From Actibacterium mucosum KCTC 23349 (GTDB lineage: Bacteria; Pseudomonadota; Alphaproteobacteria; Rhodobacterales; Rhodobacteraceae), in assembly GCF_000647975.1 (NCBI RefSeq), contig NZ_JFKE01000004.1:124001-188000 (forward strand): DNA of 64,000 bases. The letters are read 5' to 3'. The position numbers were made by a program, and so were the translations under genes. Under the pieces are notes generated by a model. That model did not search any database, was not told where the DNA came from, and was given only the letters and a program-made list of their open reading frames with translations. This document shows, in pieces, positions 18,590-32,146 of the stretch. Position 1 is the first letter of the stretch, and the number at the start of each line of letters is the position of its first letter.

Positions 18590-20407
18590 ATGGAACTCCG
18601 CAATATCGCGATTATCGCGCACGTTGACCACGGCAAGACGACGCTGGTGGACGAGCTTTTGAAACAATCGGGCGCCTTTCGCGAAAACCAGGCTGTGGAC
18701 GAACGCGCCATGGACAGCAACGATCTGGAGCGCGAGCGCGGCATTACGATCTTTGCCAAACCCACCTCGGTGGAATGGAAATCCACCCGCATCAACATCG
18801 TCGACACCCCCGGCCACGCCGATTTCGGTGGCGAGGTTGAGCGGATCCTGAGCATGGTCGACGGCGTGGTCTTGCTGGTGGACGCGGCCGAGGGGCCGAT
18901 GCCGCAGACCAAGTTCGTGACCTCCAAGGCGCTGGCGCTGGGTTTGCGCCCGATCGTGGTGTTGAACAAGGTCGACAAACCCGATGCCGAGCCCGACCGC
19001 GCGCTGGACGAGGTGTTTGACCTGTTTGCAAACCTCGAAGCCAATGACGATCAGCTGGACTTTCCGCATATGTACGCCTCGGGCCGTTCGGGCTGGGCCG
19101 ACCATGCGCTGGACGGCCCGCGCAAAGACCTGCACGCGCTGTTTGACCTGATCGTTAACCACGTGCCGGCTCCGCGCCAGATCGCGCGTCAGGACGAAGA
19201 TTTCAGCATGCTGGCTACCACGCTGGGCAGCGACCCGTTCATGGGCCGCATCCTGACCGGTCGTGTTGAAAGCGGCCGACTGAAGGTGGGTTCCACTGTT
19301 CAGGCGCTCAGCCGCGTGGGCCAAAAAATCGAACAGTTCCGCGTCACCAAGATTCAGGCGTTCCGCGGCCTGGCTCAGCAGGATATCGACGAGGCTGTGG
19401 CCGGCGACATCGTCTCGCTGGCCGGTATGGCCAAGGCCACCGTGGCCGACACGATCTGCGCGCTGGCGGTTGATGACCCCCTGGACGCACAGCCCATCGA
19501 CCCGCCCACCATCACCGTGACCTTTGGCATCAATGACAGCCCGCTGGCCGGCCGCGACGGCAAAAAGGTGCAGTCGCGCGTCATCCGTGACCGGTTGATG
19601 AAAGAGGCCGAATCCAACGTCGCCATCCGCATCACCGACACCCCCGGCGGCGAGGCGTTCGAAGTTGCCGGCCGTGGCGAATTGCAGATGGGCGTTCTGA
19701 TCGAGAACATGCGCCGCGAAGGGTTCGAGCTGTCGATCTCGCGTCCGCAGGTTCTGTTCCGCGAAGAAGACGGCACCCGCCTTGAACCGATCGAAGAAGT
19801 CACAATTGACGTCGATGACGAATATACCGGCGCCGTGGTCGAGAAAATCACTGGCGCCCGCAAGGGAGAACTGGCCGAGATGAAGCCCGCCGGCGCAGGC
19901 AAAACGCGTATCATCGCCCATGTCCCGTCGCGCGGCTTGATCGGCTATCATGGCGAGTTCCTGACCGACACCCGCGGCACCGGCGTTCTGAACCGCGTGT
20001 TCCACGAATGGGCCCCGCATAAAGGCGCCATTCCGGGCCGTCGGGCCGGCGTTCTGATCTCGATGGAACAGGGCGAGGCGGTGGCCTATGCGCTGTGGAA
20101 CCTCGAAGAGCGCGGCAAGATGTTCATCGGCGCGCAAGAGGCCGTTTATCAGGGCATGATCATTGGCGAACACAGCCGCGACAATGATCTGGAGGTGAAC
20201 CCGCTGAAGGGCAAGAAACTGACCAACGTGCGCGCCTCGGGCTCGGACGAGGCGGTGCGCCTGACTACGCCGGTCACCATGAGCCTGGAAGAAGCCATCG
20301 CCTATATCGACGATGACGAACTGGTCGAGGTTACGCCCAACGCCATCCGCCTGCGCAAACGCCACCTTGACCCGCATGAACGCAAGCGGGCGGCCAAATC
20401 AGCCTGA
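18590..20407 (+). CDS. typA: TypA/BipA ribosome-associated GTPase
   Basis: A 605-residue translational GTPase. G motifs are complete: AHVDHGKTTL (G1), RERGITI (G2), DTPGHADFGGEV (G3) and NKVDKP (G4). EF-G-like domains III and V and the TypA-specific C-terminal domain follow. It acts on 50S ribosome assembly, especially under stress or cold. It overlaps the convergent unknown gene by 9 bp at its 3' end. Length and order are normal. Confidence 0.97.
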   Translation: MELRNIAIIAHVDHGKTTLVDELLKQSGAFRENQAVDERAMDSNDLERERGITIFAKPTSVEWKSTRINIVDTPGHADFGGEVERILSMVDGVVLLVDAAEGPMPQTKFVTSKALALGLRPIVVLNKVDKPDAEPDRALDEVFDLFANLEANDDQLDFPHMYASGRSGWADHALDGPRKDLHALFDLIVNHVPAPRQIARQDEDFSMLATTLGSDPFMGRILTGRVESGRLKVGSTVQALSRVGQKIEQFRVTKIQAFRGLAQQDIDEAVAGDIVSLAGMAKATVADTICALAVDDPLDAQPIDPPTITVTFGINDSPLAGRDGKKVQSRVIRDRLMKEAESNVAIRITDTPGGEAFEVAGRGELQMGVLIENMRREGFELSISRPQVLFREEDGTRLEPIEEVTIDVDDEYTGAVVEKITGARKGELAEMKPAGAGKTRIIAHVPSRGLIGYHGEFLTDTRGTGVLNRVFHEWAPHKGAIPGRRAGVLISMEQGEAVAYALWNLEERGKMFIGAQEAVYQGMIIGEHSRDNDLEVNPLKGKKLTNVRASGSDEAVRLTTPVTMSLEEAIAYIDDDELVEVTPNAIRLRKRHLDPHERKRAAKSA

Positions 20408-20800
20408 TCGGCGATACACCTGAAAAATCTGTGACACGCTGCCATCGGGCAGCGTGTTGCGTTGCCGCACCGCCATCAACTGGCCGTCATCCGCCACCCG
20501 GCGCGCGGCATAGGCGCGCTCCGTTTCACCGTCAAAAGCGCGGCTGATCAACACGTGATCGCTTTCGGCAGTGTATTGCGCGTGGGTGATGCCGGGGATG
20601 TCCGTCACCGCGTGGCGGGGCCCCAGCGGGCCGGAAAACGCGATCTGCATCTCATCGCCCGACACCGGCTGCCAGGCAATCTCGAACCGAACGCTGTCTT
20701 GGTGCTGGGCGATGGCATAGCGCCCCCAAAGCGGCGCCGACCCGTGATCGTAAAAGGACAAGGACGGGATCATGGTCCATTTGCCCGCCCAAAGCGCCAT
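20399..20800 (-). CDS. Unknown protein, beta-rich
   Basis: A 133-residue soluble protein with no signal peptide. Alternating hydrophobic strands and the closing segment SVSQIFQVYRRSG suggest a small beta-barrel fold such as a lipocalin-like domain, but this is only an impression. It starts with MALWAGKWTM after a GGAG site and lies 4 bp after the DUF1330 gene, so it is probably the last gene of an alaS-DUF1330-unknown operon. Confidence 0.65.
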   Translation of the reverse strand: MALWAGKWTMIPSLSFYDHGSAPLWGRYAIAQHQDSVRFEIAWQPVSGDEMQIAFSGPLGPRHAVTDIPGITHAQYTAESDHVLISRAFDGETERAYAARRVADDGQLMAVRQRNTLPDGSVSQIFQVYRRSG

Positions 20801-20804
20801 GGCG

Positions 20805-21092
20805 TTACTCCGACGTCTCCACGATCAGCAATTCGCGCTCTGACGCGCCGCGCGCGTGGTTCAGCGCCTCTTGGTATTCGGGGCTGTGGTAACACGCCTC
20901 GGCGGCCTCAACCGACGGGAACTTGGCCACCACGTTGCGCGGGCGGTCGGTGCCCTCCAGCTGAACATAGCGCCCGGCGCGGGCAATGAAATAGCCGCCA
21001 TGTTTCTCGATCGCGGGGCCGGCCAGCGCGGCGTATTTGCCATAGGCCTCGTCATCGGTCACGGTCACGTGGGCAATCCACAATGCAGGCAT
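20805..21092 (-). CDS. DUF1330-family protein
   Basis: A 95-residue ferredoxin-like dimeric alpha/beta-barrel protein. The pattern WIAHVTVTDDEAYGKYAALAG, EKHGGYFIARAG and ERELLIVE is typical of DUF1330. Some relatives are small monooxygenase-like or stress proteins, but function is unproven. The start was set to MPALWIAH because GGAGGG lies just upstream and the ATG begins one base after the alaS stop; a longer frame would run into alaS. Linked to alaS by position only. Confidence 0.82.
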   Translation of the reverse strand: MPALWIAHVTVTDDEAYGKYAALAGPAIEKHGGYFIARAGRYVQLEGTDRPRNVVAKFPSVEAAEACYHSPEYQEALNHARGASERELLIVETSE

Positions 21093-21093
21093 C

Positions 21094-23748
<2,655 letters not shown>

Positions 23749-23817
23749 GGGCTGGGTCTCTGCGGCAGGTTTCGGCGTCAAACCCGTTTAGCCCCGGCAT
23801 TGGCAAGTGTCCACCGT

Positions 23818-24030
23818 TCAGGCCGCCCGCGCGCCACGATCGCAACAAATCCGTTCCGGTGGAAAGGGAATGATGTCGGCAACCGGCCCCTTGTCCGGTT
23901 GCAATGCACCATCCAGATAGGCCTCGATCTGATCGCGTGTGATCCCCAGATCATATAGCTGTTCGGCGTCCATAGCCTGCAAGATTGCACGATCGCGGCG
24001 ACGGGCCAGATAGGTTCTTAAGCGATGCAT
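23818..24030 (-). CDS. DUF1127-like small protein
   Basis: A 70-residue protein with an N-terminal arginine-rich helix (LRTYLARRRDRAILQAMD) and DAEQLYDLGITRDQIEAYL, the pattern of DUF1127 proteins. These small proteins affect phosphate, carbon or RNA metabolism in some alphaproteobacteria. The C-terminal part is longer than the minimal family form and includes a Cys pair (ICCDRG). An AT-rich stretch upstream (24031-24080) probably holds the promoter, with GAAGGA before the ATG. Confidence 0.7.
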   Translation of the reverse strand: MHRLRTYLARRRDRAILQAMDAEQLYDLGITRDQIEAYLDGALQPDKGPVADIIPFPPERICCDRGARAA

Positions 24031-24072
24031 GGGTACATTCCTTCTATAATTCTAAAAATATAGAAATTAATT

Positions 24073-24101
24073 GATAAAAGAAAAGGCCGGTTGCCCGGCC
24101 C
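24073..24101 (-). terminator. Intrinsic terminator of recA
   Basis: On the minus strand GGCCGG-GCAA-CCGGCC is followed by TTTTCTTTT, starting 7 bases after the recA stop. It separates recA from the DUF1127-like gene downstream. Confidence 0.9.
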
Positions 24102-24107
24102 TCTCGC

Positions 24108-25175
24108 TTAACCTTCCAGAACGTCGGACTCTTCTGGTGGTGCGTCGAAGTCTAGACCATGCGCCGCGCGGATCTTGTCCTCGATCTCCCAGGCGATTTC
24201 CTTATGTTCGCGCAGGAAGTTCTTGGCATTTTCGCGCCCTTGCCCGATGCGTTCGTCGCCATAGCTGAACCAGGCGCCCGATTTCTCGACCACACCGGCC
24301 TTTACGCCCAGATCCAGCAGCTCGCCGTTTTTCGAGATGCCTTCGCCATACATGATGTCGAACTCTACCTGCTTAAACGGCGGAGCCACCTTGTTTTTCA
24401 CCACTTTCACGCGGGTTTGGTTGCCCACAACTTCGTCGCGGTCCTTGATTGCGCCAATACGGCGGATGTCCATGCGCACCGACGAATAGAATTTCAGCGC
24501 GTTGCCCCCAGTGGTGGTTTCCGGCGAACCAAACATCACACCGATTTTCATGCGGATCTGGTTGATAAAGATCACCATGCAGTTTGACCGTGCAATCGAG
24601 CCGGTCAGTTTGCGCATGGCCTGGCTCATCAAGCGGGCATGTACGCCCACGCTGCTGTCGCCCATATCACCTTCCAACTCCGATTTCGGGGTCAGTGCGG
24701 CCACCGAATCGACAACCACCATGTTCACAGCCCCCGACCGCACCAATGTGTCGGTGATCTCCAACGCTTGCTCGCCGGTGTCGGGCTGGCTGATCAGCAA
24801 CTCGTCCAGGTTCACACCAAGCTTTTTTGCATATTGCGGGTCCAGCGCGTGTTCGGCATCCACAAAAGCGCAAACCCCGCCCTTTTTCTGTTCCTCGGCA
24901 ACGCAATGCAGCGTCAATGTGGTCTTGCCGGAGCTTTCCGGCCCATAAATCTCGATGATCCGGCCTTTTGGAAGGCCACCAATGCCCAGCGCAATATCCA
25001 GCCCCAGCGAGCCGGTCGAAGTCGACTCGATCTCGGCGATGGCGTTGTCGCCACCCAGCTTCATGATCGAGCCCTTGCCGAATTGACGTTCAATTTGCGA
25101 AAGGGCGCTATCCAGCGCCTTTTGCTTGTCGGTGTTCCGTTTGTCGCTCATGCTCAGAAGATCCGCTGATGCCAT
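24108..25175 (-). CDS. recA: RecA recombinase
   Basis: A 355-residue RecA. Walker A is GPESSGKTT, Walker B lies in [12 protein letters not shown], and the DNA-binding loops include [18 protein letters not shown] and [20 protein letters not shown]. It performs homologous recombination and triggers LexA self-cleavage. The ATG of [14 protein letters not shown] was chosen because AAGGAAG lies 8 bases upstream; the frame extends further but into the regulatory region with the SOS box. Ends with an acidic tail, as usual. Confidence 0.98.
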   Translation of the reverse strand: MASADLLSMSDKRNTDKQKALDSALSQIERQFGKGSIMKLGGDNAIAEIESTSTGSLGLDIALGIGGLPKGRIIEIYGPESSGKTTLTLHCVAEEQKKGGVCAFVDAEHALDPQYAKKLGVNLDELLISQPDTGEQALEITDTLVRSGAVNMVVVDSVAALTPKSELEGDMGDSSVGVHARLMSQAMRKLTGSIARSNCMVIFINQIRMKIGVMFGSPETTTGGNALKFYSSVRMDIRRIGAIKDRDEVVGNQTRVKVVKNKVAPPFKQVEFDIMYGEGISKNGELLDLGVKAGVVEKSGAWFSYGDERIGQGRENAKNFLREHKEIAWEIEDKIRAAHGLDFDAPPEESDVLEG

Positions 25176-25225
25176 TGTTTTCTTCCTTATTTCACACCCG
25201 CGCATGCGCGGCAATGTTTGCTGCT

Positions 25226-25240
25226 GTTCGCCTCTTGTTC
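25226..25240. promoter_or_regulatory. LexA SOS box of recA
   Basis: GTTCGCCTCTTGTTC is an exact GTTC-N7-GTTC direct repeat, the LexA box of Rhodobacter, Caulobacter and other alphaproteobacteria. It lies 51 bp upstream of the recA start, in the right place to repress transcription until DNA damage. Confidence 0.88.
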
Positions 25241-25367
25241 TCATATGTATGAGATCAAACAGGGAACATTTCAAGAAAATTCCTTACAATTTGATGTTTT
25301 TTCGATTCCGGTTAAAAACTGGTTTACAGAAAACGTGAAAGTGGCAATCGGGCAGGAAAAACACGTC

Positions 25368-25967
25368 ATGCTGGTGTTCTGGAAAGCCGGACTGGTGCTT
25401 TTGGCGGTTCCGAAAACCGGCACGCAGGCCTATGAAGCGATGCTTGCCGAGGAAGCAGACGTCGTGCTGCGACACCCTCCCGGCCTGAAACATATGCCCG
25501 CGCAGAAATTCACGCGCAAGTTCTTGCCATTGCTCGGCCCCGATGCCGTTGACCGTCTTGAGTCGGCAGCCGTGATCCGAGAACCGTTGGACTGGCTGGG
25601 AAGTTGGTTTCGCTACCGCAGCCGACCGCAATTGGATGGCCACCCCAACTCAACCGCGGGTCAAAGTTTTGATGCCTTCGTGGATGCCTATCTGGAAGAT
25701 GAACCTCCGGCCTTTGCCCGCGTGGGGGCGCAAGCCCGGTTTGTCTCGAACGCCCAAGGCAAAGTAATTGTGGATCACCTGTTTGCATTTGAAAAGCCGG
25801 TGGCCTTCCGTGCGTTCTTGTCGGAACGATTGGGCAAGAACACACCCGAGCCACCGCCGCGCAATGTTTCACCCACGCGCAAACTGGTCCTGTCTTCCGA
25901 ATTAGAGGCGAGGCTGCGCCAAAAACACGCCGCTGACTTTGCGCTGCACGAAAAGCTGGTTCAGTGA
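25368..25967 (+). CDS. Sulfotransferase-like protein
   Basis: A 199-residue protein with the sulfotransferase 5'-phosphosulfate loop VPKTGTQAYEAML near the N-terminus and a possible 3'-phosphate element in AVIREPLDWLGSWFRYR (Arg followed by Pro-x-x-Trp). It would transfer sulfate from PAPS to an acceptor, but the small size leaves the acceptor site unclear. The ATG at 25368 has AGGA upstream; the frame runs further into the recA promoter, which is unlikely to be coding. It overlaps the convergent cckA end by 7 bp. Confidence 0.72.
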   Translation: MLVFWKAGLVLLAVPKTGTQAYEAMLAEEADVVLRHPPGLKHMPAQKFTRKFLPLLGPDAVDRLESAAVIREPLDWLGSWFRYRSRPQLDGHPNSTAGQSFDAFVDAYLEDEPPAFARVGAQARFVSNAQGKVIVDHLFAFEKPVAFRAFLSERLGKNTPEPPPRNVSPTRKLVLSSELEARLRQKHAADFALHEKLVQ

Positions 25968-28363
25968 AGCTGTCCGTGGACCGTTGACGTCAGTTGCGCC
26001 AGCGAGAATGGTTTAGGCAGAAAGACCGAATTGGGGATGCGCCTTTGCGCTTCGGGGAACGTGTCTTCTGCATATCCTGACACGAATACAACGCGGGTGT
26101 CGGGCCGTTTTTCCAAAGCCTGGCGCACCCAACTTGGGCCATCCATCCCTGGCATGATGACATCGGTTACAAACACGTCGACGGAAACATCATCGTCCTC
26201 AAGCGTTGCCAAGGCTTCTTCTGCATTGCCGGCTTCCAGAACCGTGAACCCTCGCATTCGCAGGGCTCGAGACGCGAATGCACGCACTGGACCTTCGTCT
26301 TCAACCAACAAAACAACGCCTTCGGTGCCAACAGCATTTGCGTCATCATCTGCAGCTTGCGAGGCGTCGATTGCCGGGGCCGTTGGGACAAACGGAAGCT
26401 GATTGAGCATCGGTTCGCTGGTTTGCATCGGTTGATCGGTGACAACAGCGTCATCGGCGGGGAAATAAAGCGTGAAACACGTACCCGCCCCTACGGCGCT
26501 GTCTACAAAGATAAAGCCACCGGTCTGTTTGACGATCCCATAGGCCATCGACAGGCCCAGGCCAGTTCCCTCGCCCACGTTCTTGGTTGTAAAGAACGGC
26601 TCAAAGATCTTGGCACGTTTGTCCTCGGGAATACCGTGACCTTCATCGATGACGCGCACCAGGACATAGTCCCCGGCAGGGACCAAGGCACGGTCGCGTT
26701 TCAGATCTTCTTCGAGGAAATGCATGGCTGTTTCGATCCGCACCTCGCCACCTTCCGGCATCGCGTCGCGGGCATTGACCACGAGGTTCATCACGACCTG
26801 TTCAAGCTGCCGCTTATCTGCGCGGATCGGGGCAAGGTTGGGGTCGTTGTTGACCGTCAAATGCACACGCTCGCCCACAAGCCGGTTGAGCAGGTGGGAG
26901 AGGTCCGAGACCGTTTCGCGCATATCGACAACTTCCGGGCGCAGTGTCTGTTTGCGCGAAAAGGCCAGAAGCTGCCCCACCAGACTGGCCGCGCGTGTGG
27001 CGTTCTGACTTACCTGCATCAGGTCGGCATATTCCGGGTCCGTCTGATCATGTCGCAGCAACAACAGATCGCAATGCCCAGAAATAGCCGTCAACAGGTT
27101 GTTGAAATCATGTGCAATTCCACCAGCTAGCTGACCGATTGCCTGCATCTTCTGCCCTTGCACAAATTGAGCTTCGAGCGTTTTCAATTCGGTTGCATCC
27201 TGCAGTACGGCGACCACTTCGACGCGGTCATCGACTTGCACGCGCTGTACTGAAATCTGCAAAAAGACTTCTTGCGTGTCGTCACGAAGGCGCACCACTT
27301 CGGACCGGTTTGCCGCCCGGCTGCGCGCCGCATCGCTAACCCAATCTGTGATGGCGCGGCCGGGCCCTTCGACAAGCTCGGAAAGGTCCGTGACATTCTC
27401 CGATGCTTTCAGCAGGCCGCGCGCCAGGGCATTTGATTGTAATACCTCGCCCTTGGTCGACAATCGCAGAAGCGCCACCGGCAATGTGTCCAGATCCAGG
27501 TCATTTTGGCTTGGCACGGGCTCTGGCTGTTGCGCCGGCACAAAATAAATCTCGTGCCGGCCGTTGCCGCCTGCAATGCAGATAACCCGCACGGGCATCG
27601 GGCCTTCGGCGCCTATGATCTCCACGATGCCGTCCGAGGGCAGCTTTTCGGGAAAAATATGCTCGATAGATTTCGCACGCCCACCAAGTATGCGCCGCGC
27701 AGCTTCGTTCATGAACAAAATCGTTTGACCGCGCCCCACGGTGATCAGCGGCAAGCTGAGGGTTTCGGCCCCCCGCCCGCCCCCTCGCTCTTTCATTTCA
27801 TCGAACCGCCAAAAGAAGGCGTTTTTTGCAATTTCCTGGACAGAGATCCGAACATGCCCGTTTCGGGTCACCACATCTTCGCGCGCTCCACCCTCTGTCT
27901 CGGCGCGGGACTGCAGCCGATGAATAACGGCTGCAGGGTTGGCAAAAAGCTCGCCCATTGCGCGCACGAGTGTCTCGGCAAGGTCAGAGCCGAACCTCTC
28001 CTTCGCGGCGGCATTGCGATAGGTCAACTGACCCAGGCTGTCTGTCACGAAACTTGGCGTGACGTCCTTGCCCGCAAAACTTGAAACAAGTTTCAGAGCA
28101 TTGGACGGGCCACCAAGCTTAACCCGCGGGATGAGCCGAAGAAGAATGAACAGCCCTGCCATCGTTGCGGCCAACGCAAGGAAAACAATCGCGAAAAGAG
28201 GATCCGGCACATACAGGGCCGCCCCACCAAAAACGAGCGCGAACCCCAAAAGGTTCCACGTCTTCGGCGCCAGCATCGAGGCCGAGCGTTCGACGCTGCG
28301 TGGTGGCGAAACCAGTCGCGGCAAGGCTTCCTCCGTATCGATTCGAGTCCCCTCCATTTCCAC
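25961..28363 (-). CDS. cckA: CckA-like hybrid histidine kinase
   Basis: An 800-residue hybrid kinase. Two hydrophobic helices at about 35-76 are followed by PAS-like regions (about 95-190, 200-275 and 285-395), HisKA with phosphorylated His418 in [11 protein letters not shown], an HATPase domain and a C-terminal receiver with Asp734 in [11 protein letters not shown]. This is the layout of CckA, which feeds ChpT and CtrA to control motility, cell cycle or gene transfer agents in alphaproteobacteria. The start is GTG, or an ATG two codons later; a CtrA-like box lies just upstream, so a later start is possible. Confidence 0.92.
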   Translation of the reverse strand: MEMEGTRIDTEEALPRLVSPPRSVERSASMLAPKTWNLLGFALVFGGAALYVPDPLFAIVFLALAATMAGLFILLRLIPRVKLGGPSNALKLVSSFAGKDVTPSFVTDSLGQLTYRNAAAKERFGSDLAETLVRAMGELFANPAAVIHRLQSRAETEGGAREDVVTRNGHVRISVQEIAKNAFFWRFDEMKERGGGRGAETLSLPLITVGRGQTILFMNEAARRILGGRAKSIEHIFPEKLPSDGIVEIIGAEGPMPVRVICIAGGNGRHEIYFVPAQQPEPVPSQNDLDLDTLPVALLRLSTKGEVLQSNALARGLLKASENVTDLSELVEGPGRAITDWVSDAARSRAANRSEVVRLRDDTQEVFLQISVQRVQVDDRVEVVAVLQDATELKTLEAQFVQGQKMQAIGQLAGGIAHDFNNLLTAISGHCDLLLLRHDQTDPEYADLMQVSQNATRAASLVGQLLAFSRKQTLRPEVVDMRETVSDLSHLLNRLVGERVHLTVNNDPNLAPIRADKRQLEQVVMNLVVNARDAMPEGGEVRIETAMHFLEEDLKRDRALVPAGDYVLVRVIDEGHGIPEDKRAKIFEPFFTTKNVGEGTGLGLSMAYGIVKQTGGFIFVDSAVGAGTCFTLYFPADDAVVTDQPMQTSEPMLNQLPFVPTAPAIDASQAADDDANAVGTEGVVLLVEDEGPVRAFASRALRMRGFTVLEAGNAEEALATLEDDDVSVDVFVTDVIMPGMDGPSWVRQALEKRPDTRVVFVSGYAEDTFPEAQRRIPNSVFLPKPFSLAQLTSTVHGQLH

Positions 28364-28371
28364 GCGTATTG

Positions 28372-28387
28372 GTTAAGCCGGGATTAA
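28372..28387 (-). promoter_or_regulatory. CtrA-like binding site at cckA
   Basis: On the minus strand TTAATCCCGGCTTAAC matches the full CtrA consensus TTAA-N7-TTAAC exactly. It ends 8 bases before the predicted GTG start of cckA. It suggests the phosphorelay controls expression of its own kinase. Confidence 0.6.
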
Positions 28388-28428
28388 GAATAATCCATAC
28401 GACAACCCATGGTTGCTGTGAAGGGGAA

Positions 28429-29586
28429 TTAGTCGGCCTGAAGCAGCGCCACAAAGAAGCCGTCACCGCCATCCAGTGGGGTTAATTGGCGCGTTTTCGA
28501 AACACGCCAATTGGGATTGGCCGAGGTGAAACGGCTAATCTGGTCGGCGTTTTCAGCCTGCAATACCGAACACGTGGCGTAGGCCAGCACGCCACCGGGC
28601 GCGACGAGACCGGCGCATGTTTGCAGGATGTCAAATTGGATGGCTTGCAGTTCAGCCAGTCTTTGCGGTGTCAGCGACCATTTGCCTTCCGGGCTGCGCC
28701 GCCACGCCCCGCTGCCTGAGCAAGGCACATCGCACAAAACGACGTCAAAGGGGCCCTCACCGGCCACTCGGTCAGGTTGCAAAATGTTTACGCGCACGCC
28801 GGCCCGTTTGGCGCGGCCTGGCAGATCTTTCATCCGGCGCGGATCGGCATCGTGGGCGTAGAACCGGGCATCGGTTCGGGCCGCAAGGGCCAGCGATTTT
28901 CCACCGCCCCCGGCGCAATAGTCCAGCACACGCCCTTTTTGTTCGACGGGGATCAGGTCGCTGATGGCTTGGCTGGCAGCATCCTGCAATTCAACCAGAC
29001 CATCGCGAAACGGCCCGCTGTTTTGCACCCGCCGCGGGTTAGATGTGACCTGCAACGCTGTGCTGGACAGTGGGTGGGTGACGGTCTCGATCCCCTCTTC
29101 GTGCAGAGCTGCGGCGGCTTGCGCCCGTGATGCTTTGCGCAAATTCACCCGCAAAAAGACCGGGGCACGGTGGCGCATTGCCTCTGCCACGGCATCAGCC
29201 CGATCACCCAGCGCAGCGTTCCATTGTGGCAGCACCCAATCCGGCAGATCAGTCGGCAGATCATCGGGTGGTTGAAACGCGGCCTCTTCTGGCGTCAGCT
29301 TGGCAGGCGCATACCCTTCTCCGGTGAACACCTCGGACGGATTTGCGCCCGTGTCCCGCAATGCGCCCAACATCAATCCCCGCCCGGTCTTGGCCCCACC
29401 AAGAGTCGCGAAAGAGCGCCGACAACGCATTGCGCCAAAAACATGGTCCCGGATCGCCGCCCGGTCGCCCGACCCGGCAAAGCGGTTTCGCCGGGCCCAA
29501 CTGGTCAGCTGTTGCTCGGCCGCCTGCCCCGCTAGGACCGCGTCCAAAATCTCGATCGCGGCGGCAATGCGCGCGGCGGGCGTCAT
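28429..29586 (-). CDS. RsmB-like 16S rRNA m5C methyltransferase
   Basis: A 385-residue member of the RsmB/NOP family that methylates cytosine C5 in rRNA with SAM. The SAM site is VLDYCAGGGGKSLALAA. The two catalytic cysteines are in DVPCSGSGAWRR and YATCSVLQAENADQ. An N-terminal NusB-like RNA-binding part is present. It lies 3 bp downstream of guaB and is probably co-transcribed. It could be RsmB itself or a close paralogue, so no symbol is given. Confidence 0.9.
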   Translation of the reverse strand: MTPAARIAAAIEILDAVLAGQAAEQQLTSWARRNRFAGSGDRAAIRDHVFGAMRCRRSFATLGGAKTGRGLMLGALRDTGANPSEVFTGEGYAPAKLTPEEAAFQPPDDLPTDLPDWVLPQWNAALGDRADAVAEAMRHRAPVFLRVNLRKASRAQAAAALHEEGIETVTHPLSSTALQVTSNPRRVQNSGPFRDGLVELQDAASQAISDLIPVEQKGRVLDYCAGGGGKSLALAARTDARFYAHDADPRRMKDLPGRAKRAGVRVNILQPDRVAGEGPFDVVLCDVPCSGSGAWRRSPEGKWSLTPQRLAELQAIQFDILQTCAGLVAPGGVLAYATCSVLQAENADQISRFTSANPNWRVSKTRQLTPLDGGDGFFVALLQAD

Positions 29587-29589
29587 TGG

Positions 29590-31110
<1,521 letters not shown>

Positions 31111-32070
31111 CTAAACGCGCGCCGCGTTGGTTTTCACCCCCAGCCCGCCCTTAGCCCAGGCCTGCATGACTTTGGCAAGGATCGGGACCACAACCAACGT
31201 TGCCGCCACCAGCAATACCCCCCCCGCAACGCGCAAACCGCCTGATTGCAAAGCTGCAGCCAGCAGCAGGTTAAGCGAAGCAAACGCCGCCAAGGGGAAG
31301 GTGAACGCCCCCCAAAGTGGGCTGAACCCGGCAGTGGTGATCCAGCGGGTACAAATCAGCAGCCCGACAAGCACCAGCCAGCCAAAGCCAACAAAAACCA
31401 GCGCCAACGGCAGATATCCAAGCAGCAGGGCATTGGTGCCCATCAGGCTGACAGGGGCCAAATGTATGGCTAGCATTGGCCGCAAAGGCGCAGGAGGAAC
31501 GTTGCGGGTCAATTGCCAGGCGCTGAGTGCCCAGATGGCCACCGCGATCGGCAGCGTAATCCAGAAGATGATCAGCGCAAGCCCCTGGAACCCCAAGGGG
31601 ATCAACGACAGATCCGCCAAAATGAAACCGACAAAATGCAAGTGCCAACTGGGGTTCAGACCGCGCGCCTCAGCCGGAGCACCGCGCCACCATATGGCAA
31701 ACAGGACCAGAAACCCAAAATGGCCAACCAATCCAACAGACAGAAGCAAAATCGCAATTCTCGGCGCAATGGGCACTAGCCCAGCCGACGTCAGGTAGAA
31801 ACACAATATCAGCGCCGTCATCCCCGCCCGGCCCGGAAGAACCGGCATCTCGTCCATCAACACACCCGGACGGCGGGCAACCTTTACGACGTAGGCAAAA
31901 AGGCTAAAGGCAAAAAGCGCCACGGCCATGCCAAAGAGCATATCACCCACGCCACGTGAAATGCCGAAGACATCCACAGCGCGGTGCCATGCCAAACCAA
32001 GGCCCAGCCCCCCAAAAATCGACGGGAACAGCGCCGGCGGTGTTTGCGTTGCGAATCCGGTGCGTTGCAT
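31111..32070 (-). CDS. TehA/SLAC1-like membrane transporter
   Basis: A 319-residue protein with about ten hydrophobic helices. The first segment PPALFPSIFGGLGLGLAWHR and the repeated proline-kinked helices fit the tellurite-resistance/dicarboxylate transporter family (TehA, SLAC1-like anion channels). The substrate is unknown. The ATG at 32070 was preferred to one four codons upstream because GAGG sits 6 bases before it. It lies between guaB and aglK on the same strand, with 66 and 76 bp gaps, and is probably independent of both. Confidence 0.78.
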   Translation of the reverse strand: MQRTGFATQTPPALFPSIFGGLGLGLAWHRAVDVFGISRGVGDMLFGMAVALFAFSLFAYVVKVARRPGVLMDEMPVLPGRAGMTALILCFYLTSAGLVPIAPRIAILLLSVGLVGHFGFLVLFAIWWRGAPAEARGLNPSWHLHFVGFILADLSLIPLGFQGLALIIFWITLPIAVAIWALSAWQLTRNVPPAPLRPMLAIHLAPVSLMGTNALLLGYLPLALVFVGFGWLVLVGLLICTRWITTAGFSPLWGAFTFPLAAFASLNLLLAAALQSGGLRVAGGVLLVAATLVVVPILAKVMQAWAKGGLGVKTNAARV

Positions 32071-32146
32071 AGGCGGCCTCATTTAGGACAACTGCCTGCA
32101 ACCTGCCGCATTTTTGTGCGCAGTACGATGCGCCAATCGCCGCAGA

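Noticed and set aside
24031-24080. A second Irr box before the DUF1127-like gene
   Set aside because: TTTAGAA is followed by TTATAGAA, so the second half-site is not inverted; it is just AT-rich promoter DNA.
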